From: Flaccisagitta enflata
Taxonomy: Eukaryota; Chaetognatha; Sagittoidea; Aphragmophora
Direction: 5' to 3'
Assembly (NCBI GenBank): GCA_965153355.1
Contig: OZ231127.1
Coordinates: forward strand, 7,750,001-7,814,000
Length of the DNA stretch: 64,000 nucleotides
Shown: positions 36,801-47,950 of the stretch, in pieces
How positions within the stretch are numbered: the first letter of the stretch is position 1
How the letters are laid out: each line of letters opens with the position of its first letter
Translations under genes and position numbers: made by a program
Notes under the pieces: generated by a model
What the model was told of the DNA's origin: nothing
What the model saw: the letters and a program-made list of their open reading frames with translations, nothing else
Database searches by the model: none

Positions 36801-39469
36801 CAGATTCGGTGAGAGATGATCTCTTTTGATATAAATCTAGACCAAGCCGCAGTATCTGGCTTAAGTGGTTTTCAAATAATTGAGGTTAAACACTCAACTG
36901 TCAAAAAGAATGAATTTCAATGTTTGATAACTAAGTAATTATCGCTCAAAATATTTTACAGAATGATGCAATCAAACAAATGGCATAAAATCCATGGAAA
37001 AAACGAAGTATTTTGAATTTCATACTAATTAATTTCTTTCCACTTTTTGCAGCGTCGTGTGAAAGGCCGGTTCGACTCTCGAAGTTTTAACGATGCCAAC
37101 AAAAGATTTAGAACCAGAGGTAATTGACTACTGACAGTGACATCTGGTAGAAGTAACTGATGATAACTGACAATGGAAACTGAGAGTAAATGATAAAGGT
37201 AAACTGATACACTTTTTTTTTTTTTTATAAGAACGTCATTTTTTGAGCAAGCCTTCAATGTTCTTAAATTTTAAGCAGTTTCAAGGTTTGAACGTTCTTA
37301 AATTGTTCTTAATTTAAACGAACTTTTTAACCTTCAATTAAGAACATTCTTAATTTGTTTTAAGTTTGTCATTAAAGCAAAAATGAAGGAAAATGTCAAT
37401 GAAACAACAAAGTAGCAGATTAAAACATTTTAAGTGAATTCAGATCAATGAAGGTAGAAAAATATACGCTATATAAAGTGAGACATGATTTGCTGAACAG
37501 AAAAGATAGAGTCTGTCCATTTACAAAGAACATTTGATTACAAAAAGCCCAGAAAAAGAATGTTCTTAGATTTTTGAGATTTTAAGCCTAATGTTCTTAA
37601 ATTTTTGAAAAAATGAGGCCTTCCAATGTACTTAGCATGTTCTTAAATTTTTGACAATTTGAAGCCTAACGTTCTTATAAACTTGGTTCTTATAAAAAAA
37701 AATAAGTGTGACTGACAATGACAACTGACACAGGTAACTGATAACTGACATGACAACAACGACTGATAGGTGACTATTTACTGAAAATCACGACTGACAA
37801 TGACAGCTTCAGAGGTTACGACTCTGTTATTAGTGGCTGAGTGGATTAAGTGGCCGTTGGTTTTTAGCCGGTCGTGTCTGTCAGTCGGTTGGTCAGCATC
37901 CAAACTTTTGACGATTCACTGAGCTCACATATTGGCTCACATTATCTTCCTACAATTATGTCTGAGACGGTTTCTTTGTCTGTCCTTCTGTCTGTCTCTC
38001 CATCGACAGCGCTAATTCGAAGATTACTCGAGATCAGTCAGTTTTTTAGTCGCGGACACGCGACTCTACTACACCTTGCCGTGTCGGTCGGTTTGTCCGT
38101 CGGTCACATTTTTAAATTGCGAGCAGTTTTTGCATTATAACCGTCCGTTACTGTCCTGCCGTGTATCCGGCCTTATTCCAGTAAAACTGCCCAATCCTAT
38201 GAGGCTATGTGGTGGGTTTGAGTCGTGTATCCTCTCATAAGTCGTGTTTTGTTTGATTACGGTACACAACTTCAGCATCAGTAAGGAAAAGTGCCACACA
38301 GAATCCTAGTCGACTCGCCCCCCCCCCCCGTTTGTTTTTAGTCGCTTGCTAGTTGTGTCGCTTACAATTGCAAGACAACTATATCTATAAGACAACTATA
38401 TCTATACACACTTACTTTGTTTAATTGTAAATCGCTAATTAGTTTTTCTTTCTGATGAAAATCCTTTAGTGGAAACCTATCAATTTTAACTTTTAAGTTG
38501 CTTGTTGCTATGGCTAATTCTTATATGTAAGCTCTAAATCAAGGGATATCCATTTAAGGATGGATTTAAGCTCAGGATTTCACTTCGCGAATCAGTCGAG
38601 TGTGTATAAGAGGAAATAGGGATTTCTAGAAATTACTGCCATGCCTCGGCCCAACCGCATTACAACAACCTCCCTGTCTCATGCTGCCCTGCCCTTAATC
38701 CATTACTGCCCCTCATCACCCGTAAGAGATTACTTAATGGCCTTGTTTTTCCTATCCCATCTTGCATACAAACGCAATAAAATGCCGGATATACGACCAA
38801 CAAGTAATCACTTGTGGGTGGGCACAGCTCAGGCAATAATGTTGGTGGGTAAAAAGTTTGTAGGTGTACGGGGGCTGTAGTGCTTAGAAATCGGGATTTC
38901 GGGCGATTTCGCGTCATAAAAAGTTTAACATCACAGACCTTTTTTGTCGGACGGACACACCTTGGCCTGGTTATACTACTATATACAATAAGTGGGAAAG
39001 ATATTAATTTAAGGTTGTGGGTGTTATGAGCTTTTTACAATGGGAAGATCAGATAGGTGTGAGGAATCTGGTACTTTTTCTTGTCACTGGCACATGGCAC
39101 GAATAGCTGACAATTGTGGATTTTTCTTGCAGTTTATATGTTTCTATTGAGCAGCTCTTTGGTAAAGTTTGAAGTGGATTTTTGCTAATTAAAGGGATAG
39201 TTGTGAAGAGTCGCGATTAAACACCAGTGAGAGCTTTTAAGGCTCTTGTCCCTATCTTGGTTTGGTTTGGTAGTAATGTTGTCCATTTCACACACTAGAT
39301 TCGCTTAGCCAGCTACTAATAGAAGCATTTGGAACTGATGAATTTCATTTTGATTATTCCAGGTGTGTGTGGTACGTACGCTGAAGGTGCCCATTTATCA
39401 CATAGAGACGATCTCTCTAATCCTTGGTCATCCGGTGCAAACCGCGAAGCAGTTCAACAACAATACTAG
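27748..39469 (+). CDS. Merlin/IS1595 transposase-derived gene with prion-like N-terminus, no DDE core
   Basis: Nine exons (27748-27829, 30361-31113, 31360-31478, 32178-32293, 35486-35592, 36051-36218, 36612-36808, 37053-37119, 39363-39469) join in frame to 571 residues. Residues 1-~275 are Ser/Pro, then Gln, then Gly/Asn/Ser/Gln repeats, with PPPEYP. From ~290 the order matches ISXO2-like transposases: a helix ending VAWLKEVNLL, a zinc ribbon CSKC...WRCPRRSC, RSGSFF, YWWSKGAP, ETGC, REVCA and GGPG. The family then has VEIDES and a ~130-residue DDE domain; here GGPGAVTGRSDSMK jumps to the C-terminal helix (KWRQQYGSHAFKHILEHIAV). All Asp/Glu catalytic landmarks are missing, so transposition activity is not expected. 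Nine introns-in-phase argue for a host gene. Role unknown; DNA binding through the zinc ribbon is inferred. Confidence 0.78.
28055..30164 (+). mobile_element. 2.1-kb near-perfect palindrome (foldback, TA-flanked)
   Basis: It begins CAGTACCGGAATCAAAGAAC and ends GTTCTTTGATTCAGGTACTG, with TA at 28053-28054 and 30165-30166. Arms of about 1 kb match throughout (for example agtacccccaccccccataa versus ttatggggggtgggggtact) and meet near 29110. No transposase frame is present. It fills most of intron 1 of the transposase-derived gene. Confidence 0.9.
30361..31113 (+). CDS. Exon 2: Q then G/N/S/Q-rich low-complexity region
   Basis: Acceptor tcttttcttacag. It encodes GSLKELAVGAPPIVNTS, a QPQQQPQQQP stretch, PPPEYPAQP and about 170 residues of GGN/GNQSF-type repeats. 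The donor GATG|gtaatc at 31113 is inferred because the next exon restores frame and transposase homology; without it the frame runs to a TGA at 31139. Confidence 0.78.
31168..31347 (+). repeat. 31-bp minisatellite, ~6 copies
   Basis: Unit like gtggcatcactgtacttgat plus atctctgctac. It fills the short intron between exons 2 and 3 of the transposase-derived gene. Confidence 0.92.
31360..31478 (+). CDS. Exon 3: N-terminal helix of transposase part
   Basis: Acceptor ttgtcaatcag, donor GAG|gtcaat (weak but in phase 0). It encodes NQGHAPWKMVGGTPATWNHS, then ELVHAILQNNDVLVAWLKE. Joined to the next exon, WLKEVNLLAK matches the helix before the zinc ribbon in ISXO2-like proteins. Confidence 0.72.
31499..31961 (+). 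mobile_element. Foldback element, beta type (complete)
   Basis: Left agtcgcaaaagcattagatg, gcagcggccccaaaggggtc; right gcataggtcatcgatccctt then ggggccgctgccc. The interior array of aggcccaaatcccag flips strand at ~31760. Confidence 0.82.
32178..32293 (+). CDS. Exon 4: zinc ribbon
   Basis: Acceptor gattgtgtacag, donor CCAG|gtagca, phase 2. It encodes VNLLAKSWSCSKCATPMAWE, and ends DRYQWRCPR; the second CxxxxC pair is completed by the next exon. Confidence 0.8.
32668..33219 (+). mobile_element. Foldback element, alpha type (complete)
   Basis: Left end ctagtcatccaaggatcgca, then gcagcggccccaaagggctg and atgtcctgtaggacacaggg; the right end is the reverse complement. The interior is an array of aggcctggagggcagatttg units plus (GGAC)n. 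Confidence 0.85.
33220..33834 (+). mobile_element. ~615-bp palindromic element
   Basis: Arms ggtgtagaatcagaatatga / ctgattctacacc, gccagtataattagaaacgg / ccgtttctaattttg. AT-rich centre, no protein frame. Confidence 0.8.
34208..34830 (+). repeat. Dispersed repeat, inverted partner at 60660-61260
   Basis: It shares agacacgctcggcgcgattg, tgaaaattgagtgataaa and gtggcagtgaaaatctc with the reverse complement of 60660-61260. It includes an inner hairpin around aaaaattcttaatctgcttc / aaattaagaatttttcgtga. Confidence 0.8.
35099..35485 (+). repeat. Four upstream copies of exon 5 acceptor and 5' edge
   Basis: 93-100-bp units, each with a pyrimidine tract, aacag (first copy aaaag) and the first ~55 nt of exon 5 (gcgttcctgcgcactgacga, cattctttgatagacca). 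Copies start at 35099, 35199, 35296 and 35389. None has the exon's 3' half or a donor. Confidence 0.88.
35486..35592 (+). CDS. Exon 5: SxRxGSFF segment
   Basis: Acceptor ccttgcattaacag, donor AAGG|gtgagt. It encodes RSCALTTQLRSGSFFDRPFF then MEIIYWWSKG. Four further copies of its acceptor and 5' half lie just upstream (35099-35485). Confidence 0.83.
35816..35936 (+). mobile_element. GTGCGAC hairpin-ended element
   Basis: Starts acccaagtaggccaataagg, has accgaccaaccaacagac, and ends aggtgctttgtcgcat. Confidence 0.75.
36051..36218 (+). CDS. Exon 6: HTH-like segment to GGPG
   Basis: Acceptor tttctctctctag, donor AACG|gtaacc. It encodes APMAFVCEETGCNMDFLCYA, then CLIREVCAIMVKD and GGPGAVTGRSDSMKITING. 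The family's VEIDES after GGPG is absent. Confidence 0.82.
36612..36808 (+). CDS. Exon 7: C-terminal helix of the family
   Basis: Acceptor caaccaaacag, donor TCG|gtgaga, phase 0. It encodes MVCEGYFISMLPAERKWRQQ, YGSHAFKHILEHIAVIYDVG, then a Ser/Asn-rich stretch. The F..IL.HIA.IY pattern is that of the far C-terminus of ISXO2-like proteins. Confidence 0.78.
37053..37119 (+). CDS. Exon 8: basic linker
   Basis: Acceptor ccactttttgcag, donor AGAG|gtaatt. It encodes RRVKGRFDSRSFNDANKRFR then TR, an Arg-rich stretch (RNA/DNA binding or nuclear import possible). Confidence 0.75.
37210..37708 (+). mobile_element. TTATAAGAAC palindromic element
   Basis: Ends cactttttttttttttttat + aagaac and gttcttataaaaaaaaataa + gtg. 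Same family as 54614-55040. It lies between exons 8 and 9. Confidence 0.7.
38048..38178 (+). mobile_element. Hairpin-ended element
   Basis: Ends agtcgcggacacgcgact and gccgtgtatccggccttatt. Confidence 0.8.
39363..39469 (+). CDS. Exon 9: C-terminus
   Basis: Acceptor gattattccag, phase matched. It encodes GVCGTYAEGAHLSHRDDLSN, then PWSSGANREAVQQQY and TAG at 39467-39469. Confidence 0.72.
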
Positions 39470-41556
39470 CCAGGTGACTTGGGAATGAGGACATTTAAAT
39501 TCTCGAGTTTTTTTCTTAATGGCAAGTGGAACAATAATATTGTAAAATATTCCTCACTGGGCCCACACTGAAATCAAATGGAAGAGGTAGGCAAAGAAGT
39601 GCATGTAACTACACGACAGTTCACAATCATGATTTCTGGCTCAAACGTCGAGAAGCATGACGTGAGCTTGTATTTAAAATTTCAAGGCAATCGCATCAAT
39701 TTTTAGAAATTACAGCCGTTTTTATATACGACAAGAAAAATGAAAAACCGACAGTGTTTTTTTCCATTCTCTCACTGAACTTGTCCCCAATAAAAATTTC
39801 AAGTTTAAAAAAAAACAAAGTATTTTCCAGGGTATTGGATCTAGGCAAATTAAGTCATTTCCTATCGATTGCACCCTACTTTTAAAGACCATTTTTTAAA
39901 AAAATATTTTGTGAAAATTTTTAAAGGCCCAAAGTAAAAATACTCAAAAATTTTCTAAGATTTTTGAAAAAAAAAAGTATTTTTCAGGGTATTGGATCTA
40001 GGCGAATTAGGTCATTTCCCATCGATTGCACCCTACTTTTGAAGACCATTTTCCAAAAAAAAATTTTATGAATTTTTTTCAAAGGCCCCAAGTCGCAACA
40101 CAAAAAAATTCAAAGTTTTTTTAAAAAAGTCAAATTTCAAGATTTTGGATCTAGGCGAATTAAGTCATTTCCAATCTATTGCACCCCACTTATTTTTTCA
40201 AAAAAAATTCTCTTTAGGGGCTTTTTTGGGGGCCCTTAGGGGCCCCTTAGAAGTTAAAAAATTTTGGCTTACTTAGAGAAAGCCGCATAAAAAATCGAAT
40301 CTCTGTCAAACAAAACCAAGAACATCTAGATCGGTGGTGATTTACGCCTGTCGTGAACCTAGACACTTCAGGGGGCAAGTTTTTTTTCAAACGGAGATGC
40401 GATTCCATCCTAATAACTATTAAGTTGTAGCTCGACCCCTAGAAGAGGACCTTGTGAACCCTCACCGAGTAATTAAAGTAATACGCGCGCGCACCTTCAA
40501 TAGTCTCTTTTTCTCGGTTGGTGTCATGGAAGATAGAATTTATTTTCATATAACAAACCCGACCGGGCTTTTATCTCTTTCTTCCTGATTTTGCAATTTT
40601 AATTCTAGGTGCAATTCTTGCTGCGGTCATAACAACACGGTTGTCAAGTCAACACTGCTGTCATAACAACAACGTTTGTGGTAACTGGCTGCGGACCCCG
40701 CCCAAGATCGTCACTGCAGGACGTAGGCTGTTTCATTTTAACTATTCAGGGATGCGTGTGACTTTACATGACTATTCGCTGCCTTTTTGAGATGTCTTTT
40801 TCTTGTCGCTTGATAATCTGATTTATAGGTAAACTGCGTCATTTAGGAAATCGTTATTTCAAAGAAATAATGCGGATTTGCTTTTATTCATTATTATTTT
40901 ACGAAATTGATTTTGTCCTCACTGATGATTTGAAATAACAAGACCATGACTTTTCAATCAATCTACTTCTTATTTGTCTTATGGAATCTAGACAGATTCT
41001 GATGACGCTGTGAATCAACATGGTTGGGTTTTAGCTCCGTTTCGTGTATCCGCCATCAAAAAAAAATATTGGTTTTGAAATACATGATGTAATCATGTAA
41101 GCACTTGACATTGTGTTAAATTACTTTATTTCGAATTAAAAGCTCGCAGACCAGCTGCAACATAGCGCCGTTTTGAGCCCAAATGTGAGTGATATTTTGA
41201 GCTCAGTTGGCGCTGTTGTCAGCTGAAATGTGAGCGAGCTTCTGAGCTCAAATGGCGCCGTTGTGAACCCGAATATGGGATTCTGAGCTCGGTACTCGAG
41301 TTGCCGAAATCACAGAAAACAGAATAAAAGACATAGAGTAGTATCTGGAATTGGGCCATAGAAAACTTTATAATTGGCAAAAGTTGTAAATTTGAGGCCA
41401 CTGTACCCAAAATGTGGAATAAGCTTTGTTTCTTTAGTGGTGGTGACTAGTTCATCATAATAAAAGACTCCAATCTTAAAGCACAAAAACACAAATATTG
41501 AACTTTGAGGTAAAATTTCAAAGCTGTGTGACTGTGTAAATAAGTTATGATGACAA
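39470..41556. other. Intergenic spacer between convergent genes
   Basis: AT-rich spacer containing a 154-bp tandem repeat (39790-40245). Two gcggtcataacaac-like stretches near 40620 repeat. No exon recognised. Confidence 0.6.
39790..40245 (+). repeat. ~154-bp tandem repeat, 3 copies
   Basis: Marker ggatctaggcaaattaagtc / gattgcaccctactttt at ~39838, 39991 and 40145. Confidence 0.88.
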
Positions 41557-41712
41557 CTATCTCAGAGTTTCAAGAGGATTTTGTCCCTCCAACAAAAAAG
41601 GCAAATAGTAAGCTTCTGGTGAGTTGTTGAAAACGTCATAAGGAAACCAGACGCAATCAGGAATGTCTTCGTCGTCCATCGGTCGCCACGGGAAACACAA
41701 ACTGTCAGAAAT
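41557..41712 (-). CDS. F-box protein last exon
   Basis: Acceptor ctccccatttcttcag, phase 0. It encodes [20 protein letters not shown], then [20 protein letters not shown] and a stop at 41557-41559. Confidence 0.78.
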   Translation of the reverse strand: MSDSLCFPWRPMDDEDIPDCVWFPYDVFNNSPEAYYLPFLLEGQNPLETLR

Positions 41713-42952
41713 CTGAAGAAATGGGGAGGGGGAAAAGAAAAAAGGGGCAACTGCCATCTTAAAACTTGTTTCAATGTGTTATGAGGAGAATCTTTATGAT
41801 TTGAGATATGTCACCAGCCAAAACTCTACTACACCGCGATGTTGTGGCATTTAGCGTTCAGTTAAGGAGTCCTTTTCTGTAATGTTTGCGGTCTTCAGTT
41901 TTTGTGTTTAACTGCGTCTTCAACAATTCATTTGAGAAAAATTCGCAAATGACTGATGTATAGTCATGCTTGGATAAATTGCAACTGGATTCTCAAGCCT
42001 GCTAGTAAGTCAAAAATCAGAAAAACCTAGCAAAATCATAGATGAAATTAAGTTCTTCAAAAGATTAAAATTGAGACCAAGTAGAGCAAAGTTTGTTGAA
42101 GTATTTAGATGGAATGCTGTTTTTAAGAGAAGGACTAAAAAATGGGGAGGGAAATTCATTATAATTGAGCGTTTTTTGTCCCCGACGAACAGTTTTCGTC
42201 GGTGGACTATGAGATAGCCTGTTTGTGCTAGTCTGTCTGTCTGTGTGTGTGTCTGTCTGTCTAGAACCTTCTCATATCTTTGGATCCAGACTTCAGAAGT
42301 TCATGAAACTTTACCAGTGTTATTATTATGTCAATGGGAGCTTGTGTACCAATTTTCAGAAAAATTCACAAACTTTTACTACCCTTTGCCTATTATTTTT
42401 GTAGTAATATTTAGCTGGGACTTAGGTGGTTTACATAGGTAGAGGGTAGTAAAAGTATGTGAATTTTTTTCTAATTTGGTATACAAGTAGAGGATAGTAA
42501 ATAAACCACCCCTGCAAAATTCGAATTAAGTCTGAAGCCTGGTTTATAAGATATTAGCTTATTTATGTAGTAATATATTACTAGGACTTAGGCAGTTTAC
42601 ATAGGCAAAGGGTAGTAAAAGTTTATGAATTTTTTTTGATTTGGTATACAAGTAGAGGATAGTAAATAAACAACCCCTGCAAAATTCGAATTAAATCTGA
42701 AGCCTGGTTTATGAGATATTAGCTTATTTATGTAGTAATATGTTACTAGGACTTAAGCAGTTTTCATAGGCTAAGGGTAGTAAAAGTTTATGAATTTTTT
42801 AAAACTTAGTAAACAGGTGAATAATGTCAATTAAACAGCTCCTGCAAAATTCGATTTAAATCTGAAGTCTGGTTTATGAGATATAAACTTATTTATGTAG
42901 TAATATATTACTGTTGTGGGAGTACACACACACACACGCACACGCACACGCG

Positions 42953-42998
<46 letters not shown>

Positions 42999-43038
42999 TT
43001 TGCCGTCAAGGACTCCAAGGACCAAGGTTTGCCTTCTT

Positions 43039-43101
<63 letters not shown>

Positions 43102-46100
43102 TTTGCCGTCAAGGACTCCAAGGACCAAGGTTTGCCGTCATGGACTTTATGGTATGCCGTCATGGACTTTATGGTATGCCGTCATGGACTGTAAGGTATG
43201 CATGCCATCATGGACATAAATTATTTTTTCAAAAAAAAATTTTTTTCAAAATTTTTTTTTTTTTTTGGAAAATTTTTTTTTTTAATTTTTTTTGGAATTT
43301 TTTTTTTTTTGTAGTGTCAAAAAAATTTTTAAATTTTTGGAATTTTTTTTTTGTGTATCTTCTCGAGTCGCGTTTACGCGACGAGAAAGCTTCAAAAATT
43401 ACAGTCCCCAGTCGGGGACTGTAATTTTGAAGCTTTTTTTCATTGGTGAATTCTTTTTTTCAACTCTTTATTTTTTAACAAATGAAGCTACAATGACCAG
43501 AAACATTGCATTTGGAAGATTATTTGCAGAGCTTTCAAATGGTCATGAAAATTTCATGGCTTGGGACTTTACTTTGACCAAAAGTAGAAGAACAAGTAGA
43601 GATTAACATGCAATGTTGTGGTTTCTCTACCTAAATTACTTCATTAGCTTTGCGGGTTCCGCCCAGTAGTCCTACAGTACTTAGAACTACACCCAAGTAG
43701 TCCTATCAACCCACTAATCTTCCTGCCCACTAGTCCTCCTGCCTATTAGTCCTATTGTCCACTAGTCCTATAAAGAAATGCCACTAGTCCTAAGGTGAAA
43801 AACATAAGACATTCCACTAGTCTTAACACAGCTTTGTAAAACCAAGCCCAGTAGTCCTAAGGCGAATCTCAACATTCCTGTTAAGGCCCACTAGTCCTAC
43901 ATCCAATCAAGTCTGTTATTTGTTTGTTTGAAAATACATTCATGTTCAATCTGATTAAGCTGCATGCTCTTTTTCCATATTCTCTTATCCTGTGGGCATA
44001 CTCTATGGCCGTAGATAGACCATTCAAAGTGTGTTTTTTTGTGTATGCCCTTTTTGAGAACCAATCAGAGCAAGTTGGCTGTTTAATAGGCTGGGCCCAT
44101 TTTGTTTATTTTGAAATACCTCTTGCTCCAAGTGATTTTTCTTTTCTCCGTGCATGAATAGAGCTAAGTCTACTGGCAAAATCATTTCTGATATGATCTT
44201 TACAGATTGTCATTGAACAAAAAAATGGCAGTTTTGAAGCAAAAAATCCATTTTTTTACATTTTTCCCACTATCATCAAATGGATAGTTAAACTGATAAT
44301 GCTTGAGAATACTTAAACGATCAAGGAATTCTACCTGATTTAACTTAGAAATACATAAACATGAATTTGATCACTGAATAAAAAAATCACAACTTTCAAA
44401 TCATGAAACATGGACAATTGTTGCCTTGTTGTTGAAAACCAAAATCTTTTGTGCTTGTACTGCCGCATGCTATTCTATAGGTGACTGTTGTTTTTGTTGT
44501 TGTTGTTGTTGTTGTTGTGGACTGTGGTAAAAAATGTTTTGGTCTGTATCATTGTTAAAGTTGGTAACGTCGTTACTACTTCTGCGACCAGCTCTGCGGT
44601 TGTTGGTGTTGGTGTTGGTGTTGGTGGTGTTGGTTTTGTTACTGTTGCTATCGTTGTCACTGCTTTAGCTGCCGATGCTGTTATTGTTTTTGTTGATTTT
44701 GTTTTGGTTGTTGTTATTGTTTTGGTTGTTTTGGTTGTTGTTGTTTTGGTTATTGTTGTTGTTTGGTTATTGTTGTTGGTGTTGTTGGTGTTGTTTTGGT
44801 TGTTGGTGTTGTTATTGTTGTATTGGTTGTTATTGTTGTTTTGGTTGTTATTGTTGTTTTGGTTGTTGTTGTTGTTGTTGTTGTTGTTGTGTTGGTTTTT
44901 TTGCATGGAAGGGTCTGCCTTCTTAACGTTACTTGAATATGTTGCTGAATATTCTTGCCTTGCCAAAACCAGTCTATTCCTCAAACATGCGGATTCATAT
45001 TTTCCAACATATTCATCATGGACAGATCAACGGACCAAAGGATGGACAATACCTCTAAGGCTCTTGTAGGTTTGCAAAAGAAAAGATCAAGTAAAGCTGG
45101 TGGCTAAAAAGGGCATAGGGTAGCACAACAAGAGTTTATGAAAAGTCATAGGAAAGTTCTCTATCAGGGGGATATGACTCAAAATCATGTACAAAGATAA
45201 ACCACAACAAAAATTAGGTCTTGGGACCTCTGGAAATAACCGCCGCCACCCCCCTTCGTTTCTTATTGAAAATATGTAGGAAGGACTTTTGCCTGTGTTT
45301 TATCATTGGAAAGGGAGTGGGTGGCGGCGCCAATTTAAAGAGGTTCCAGGTAAAATTTGTTTTTATAGACCATCTGTAAACATGATTTTGGGCCATATCC
45401 CTCTGATAAAGAACTTTTCTATGACATCGCATTTTTTGTTGTTGGGCTAGCATAGGGCCTCTGATTGGTCCACAAAAACATTATACAACATGGGCATAAG
45501 ATAGCAACCGCTGTATGCTGGGCATAGAAAAGTAGCTTGTCTCTGCAGCAGTTTCACTGCACTACGATTACTGGCTGTTACGGCAACTTTGCAGTAGGAC
45601 TACTGGCAGTGTTAAGACTTGTTGCAGCAAAATCCCTTAGGATCAGTGGCAGTAGGTCCTTAGGACTACTGACATTCTTCTTCAAATAACCTTAGGACTA
45701 GTGAACAGTAGGATCAGTAGTTAGAAGAACTAGTGGCTGGTAGGACTAAGGGGTTGGTAGGACTACTTGGGTGTAGTACTAAGTACTGTAGGACTACTGG
45801 ACCGCACCCAGCTTTGCAACCTTAATGCCGTGCAGAATCTTGATAAGTGTTAAAAATGGCGGCGAATTGACTAAATATTGATGCTAACCTGTCAAAAAAT
45901 GTTCAATTTATATAGTTTGACCCATTGAGTATCACTTAATGATCAAATAAACTTCCAGAATAAAGTTCCAGTTGCAATTTATCCAAGCATGACTGTAAAA
46001 CTTCAAGTTATTTGTTAAATTTCCTAATCTGGCAATTACAGGGATCCATTGACTGTCCAGATGTAGCAGACATAGAATGATGAGCAATTGAGCATAGGAC

Positions 46101-47783
46101 AAAATTTTGGACTTGTTAAGGCATAGCTAGTAATAATCAGATACAATCATGTTTTCAACAGGCCACTCGTAACAATCGCGTTTTGAACGGGTCACTCGGT
46201 TGCTCGCTACGTATGTTCGCTGGCATCACTCACTCTTTCCAGTGATCCCTCTCGCTCGCTCGCTCCGTACACTAGCTTGCTCACTTAGCTTACTCCCATT
46301 TGGGATGGTTGAAATTTATTTGTATTTGCGTGTTCACGCTGAAAACGCATTTCATTAGGGTGTGTCGAGATGTAAAAGGTCATATGATTAAAAAATTAAA
46401 ATGAAAGATAAATGAATATTAGATTGAAAATGGAAAATTTTTAAAAATTTATTTTGTATATTTTTTAAAATTGATGATTAGATTAAAAGAACTTCTGCAT
46501 ATTGACACACCCGAGCGTTTCACGGGGACATTAAAGATTCTTGTCAGTTGAAGCACAGCCTATTCCAACCAACCTTGGCGTTGAAATCGCCGCCGACTTT
46601 GCCAAGAATGCCCATTAGCGCGAGATTGGGGAATGGGTCCTCATCTGCGTTGTTGTTATTGTTGTTGTTAATGTTGTTATTGTTGACGTCAGTCCGTTCT
46701 TGCTCCTCTTCCTCCTCCTCCTCTTCGTGCTCGAGTGTCAATATGCAGATTTGAGGGATTTGGAGGTGCTTCAATCCGGCTCCTCTCAGACGAGCGATGG
46801 CTACCAAATTGTCATCCAGAAATTCATAACCTAGTTTGGGATCAATGAGACAAGGGTGTATATTCTTGCATATCAGTCAAAGGGCCTGGTAATAGGAAAG
46901 GGGGAAAAAAAATTTAAGGAAAATTTCAATTTTAGCAGTACCATGTGATAAAACTTAATCAGTACAATACAATTTGAAATTTTAAAATCTAAAATATACA
47001 GTTCTATTGCCTAATAGGCAAGAAAATCATCTTTTGCAACACGACGCGTTGTGGGGAAGAAAACCAAAGGCAGGGGGGGAAGGGAACCCCAAGCCGTGTT
47101 ACTATAAGTCATGTACACCCCTGCAATGAGAATGTAACCGTTGCAAAGTAGGAGAGTGTGTGAATCAATTTTCCACACGATAATCCTACATAATCAAGAA
47201 GCTTGCCTTCAAAATTATACTTCATCCCAGTAACTAGAGGCAATAATAATCATTTCCATGGTAAAGTTTAGTGAAATTTCCCACTCTGTAAATCAACAAA
47301 CCACCGCGTACCGATGATTTTGAGAGATTCAAGCTTGTTGCATTTCCAGGCTAGCATGACGAAAGGATCTTCCAGTTGCGTTTCGAGCGTCTCGTAGGAA
47401 TTGGGCATGGCCTCGACGAATCCGTCGACGATGTGAATCGACTTCAACGTGGACCCGTAATTCATGCCCATAAAGTTGATCGCCGCAACGTTGATTGATT
47501 GGCAGAAGAAGGAACTGAGATGATAAGGATGAGGAATAGGGTGGTCAGGAATTGGGTCAAATTTTATCTATTGAATCAAGACAAAATTTGAGTGTATAAA
47601 TACTATTGATATACTCAGGCCACTTCTAGTTTTTTTTCTACAAACAATCAATGTATTTCTTTTTTTTTTTTAAACATCATTTTCTTCTAAAGCTTTTGAA
47701 AGAGATAGCTATCATAAAAATAACTAAGACATTCTAAATTTTTGAGCTATTTCAATGCTCTCTGTCTGTCTAACTTTCTTTTC

Positions 47784-47873
<90 letters not shown>

Positions 47874-47907
47874 TTCTTTCTTTCTTTCTTTCTTTCTTCC
47901 TTTCTTC

Positions 47908-47950
<43 letters not shown>

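Noticed and set aside
44475-44984. N/Q/T-rich minus-strand frame as a gene
   Set aside because: Composition is explained by an imperfect TTG tract inside a foldback element; no splice partners or conserved motif.
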